From Phenylobacterium sp. (GTDB taxonomy: Bacteria > Pseudomonadota > Alphaproteobacteria > Caulobacterales > Caulobacteraceae), in assembly GCA_025350885.1 (NCBI GenBank), contig JANXXA010000511.1, positions 1 to 6,249 of the forward strand: a stretch of 6,249 nucleotides of DNA, read 5' to 3'. The notes below the pieces were generated by a model. It was not told the origin of the DNA. It searched no databases and worked only from the letters and a program-made list of their open reading frames with translations. Of the stretch, positions 5,372 to 6,249 are shown piece by piece (the first letter of the stretch is position 1; every line of letters starts with the position of its first letter). The translations under genes were made by a program, and so were the position numbers.

Positions 5372-5901
5372 CGCGGCGCCAGGATCATGATCATCTGGCG
5401 GCCTTCCATGCGCGGCTCATATTCGCACTTGGCGATGGTTTCGAAATCCACCCGCACCTTCTGCAGAAGCTTCATGCCCAGTTCCGGGTGGGCCAGTTCG
5501 CGGCCGCGGAAGCGCAGCGTCACCTTCACCTTGTCGCCCTCTTCGAAGAAGCGGACCATCGAGCGCTGCTTGACCTCGTAGTCATGCGTGTCGATATTCG
5601 GACGGAGCTTTATTTCTTTGATTTCCTGAACTTTTTGCCGCTTTCGCGCCTCGTTCTTCTTCTTCTGCTCCTGGAACTTGAACTTGCCGTAGTCCAGGAT
5701 CTTGCAGACGGGCGGGTCGGCGTTGGGCACGATCTCGACCAGGTCGAGGCCGGCCTCTTCGGCGGCTTCAAGGGCGGAGGAGGTGGGCATCACACCCTGC
5801 TTTTCCCCGGCCTGGTCGATCAACAGGACCTTGGGGACGCGGATTTCATCGTTGATGCGCAGCCCGTCCTTGACGGGGGGGGCGTTCATGGGACGGCGAA
5901 T
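5368..5901 (-). CDS. infC: Translation initiation factor IF-3 (AUU start)
   Basis: IF-3 binds the 30S subunit, blocks 50S joining and proofreads the start codon and initiator tRNA. The product is 177 aa from the proposed AUU, with the N-domain ([20 protein letters not shown] through [13 protein letters not shown]), a lysine-rich linker (about 75-95, [15 protein letters not shown]) and the C-domain ([40 protein letters not shown]). The first ATG is at 5889, but its upstream region lacks a Shine-Dalgarno at the right distance. An in-frame ATT at 5899-5901 has AGGAG 8 nt upstream and adds (M)RRP, the usual alphaproteobacterial IF-3 N-terminus. AUU is the known non-standard infC start that allows autoregulation by IF-3 itself. 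The downstream MBL gene overlaps the stop. rpmI-rplT, often next to infC, are far away here. Confidence 0.96.
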   Translation of the reverse strand: MRRPMNAPPVKDGLRINDEIRVPKVLLIDQAGEKQGVMPTSSALEAAEEAGLDLVEIVPNADPPVCKILDYGKFKFQEQKKKNEARKRQKVQEIKEIKLRPNIDTHDYEVKQRSMVRFFEEGDKVKVTLRFRGRELAHPELGMKLLQKVRVDFETIAKCEYEPRMEGRQMIMILAPR

Positions 5902-5914
5902 AGGCGGGGCTCCT
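5899..5914 (-). promoter_or_regulatory. Shine-Dalgarno and AUU start of infC
   Basis: On the minus strand AGGAG (5910-5914), an 8-nt spacer CCCCGCCT and ATT (5899-5901) form an optimally spaced initiation site in frame with infC. The same AGGAG lies 20 nt from the first ATG, which is too far. IF-3 discriminates against AUU, so its own level would feed back on this site, as in E. coli. The rest of the leader to 5997 shows only a small inverted repeat, GCGCC-AG-GGCGC (5943-5954, with one extra G), and no clear promoter. Confidence 0.75.
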
Positions 5915-5997
5915 AGGACTGTTTCAAGGTGATACGCCGGACGCGCCAGGGCGCTCCGGTCGTCTCGGACTGTATATGATCGCAGGCGCTGGCGCTA

Positions 5998-6249
5998 TCA
6001 AGCCGCACCCTTGATGGCCGGCGTCAGGGCGGCGGCAGCTTGCGCCACTTTGGCCACAGGCAATTCAGACAGGTTTTCGGCCCTCAGCACGGCCACCCTG
6101 CCACGCGGCGCCGACAGCGCGGGGTCCGAAGCGCCGGAGAACAGCACCACGGTCGGCGCGCCGGCGGCGGCGGCCAAGTGCAGCGGGCCGGTGTCGTTGC
6201 CGACGGCCAGCGCCGCCTTGGCGCCCAGCACGGCGATCCGGGCGAAGTC
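5998..6249 (-). CDS. Glycosyltransferase family 9 (heptosyltransferase-like), C-terminal part
   Basis: The last 83 residues of a gene that enters from beyond the right edge. The frame is open to the window end, so any start seen inside (such as the GTG at 6231) is an internal codon. The fragment contains the GT9 donor-site signature: VGNDTGPLHLAAAAGAPTVV, followed by LFSGASDPALSAPRG. In ADP-heptose:LPS heptosyltransferases this Asp-Thr-Gly-Pro-x-His block binds the ADP-sugar. The likely role is cytoplasmic-face transfer of a heptose or related sugar onto lipid A-core, but the acceptor cannot be told from the C-terminus. It stops 96 bp upstream of infC on the same strand. Confidence 0.88.
   Translation of the reverse strand, partial: DFARIAVLGAKAALAVGNDTGPLHLAAAAGAPTVVLFSGASDPALSAPRGRVAVLRAENLSELPVAKVAQAAAALTPAIKGAA

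Noticed and set aside
5943..5954. Terminator between the glycosyltransferase and infC
   Set aside because: The GCGCC/GGCGC arm is only 5 bp and has no T run on either strand.

Overview
The window looks like chromosome of a GC-rich alphaproteobacterium, probably Caulobacterales (Caulobacter/Phenylobacterium-like). This rests on the very high GC, the style of the IF-3 and L20/L35 proteins, a periplasmic subclass B3 metallo-beta-lactamase of the kind known from Caulobacter, and a GGCCGGG-type palindromic repeat common in this class. The genus is an inference, not a proof.

Layout from right to left, which is the direction of most transcription (minus strand). The 3' end of a family-9 (heptosyltransferase-like) glycosyltransferase enters from the right edge. 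It is followed by infC (IF-3), which appears to start at a rare AUU codon with its own AGGAG Shine-Dalgarno. A subclass B3 metallo-beta-lactamase-fold gene overlaps the infC stop by 4 nt (GTGA). Next comes a palindromic REP/BIME-like element (about 4341-4468), and directly against it a small GIY-YIG nuclease gene broken by a one-base frameshift between its GIY and YIG motifs. Then come two tandem paralogous 12-TM MFS (DHA1, TetA-like) exporters joined by an ATGA overlap. On the plus strand a type II toxin-antitoxin pair (MazE-like DUF3018 antitoxin and MazF/PemK toxin, GTGA overlap) converges on the MFS operon with only 11 bp between stops. The left end holds rpmI-rplT (L35-L20) on the minus strand with a structured leader and a strong intrinsic terminator.

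The translation genes infC and rpmI-rplT, which are adjacent in many bacteria, are here about 4.7 kb apart. The gap is filled with accessory genes: a lactamase-fold hydrolase, two drug-exporter-like MFS proteins, a toxin-antitoxin pair and a repeat-linked nuclease remnant. Three of the junctions are 4-nt stop/start overlaps (infC/MBL, MFS1/MFS2, antitoxin/toxin), so translational coupling is a recurring theme. No fully novel multi-gene defence system is evident. The most interesting signals are the MBL gene coupled to infC, the REP/GIY-YIG unit, the TetA-like pair lacking the usual membrane carboxylates of TetA, and the structured rpmI leader.
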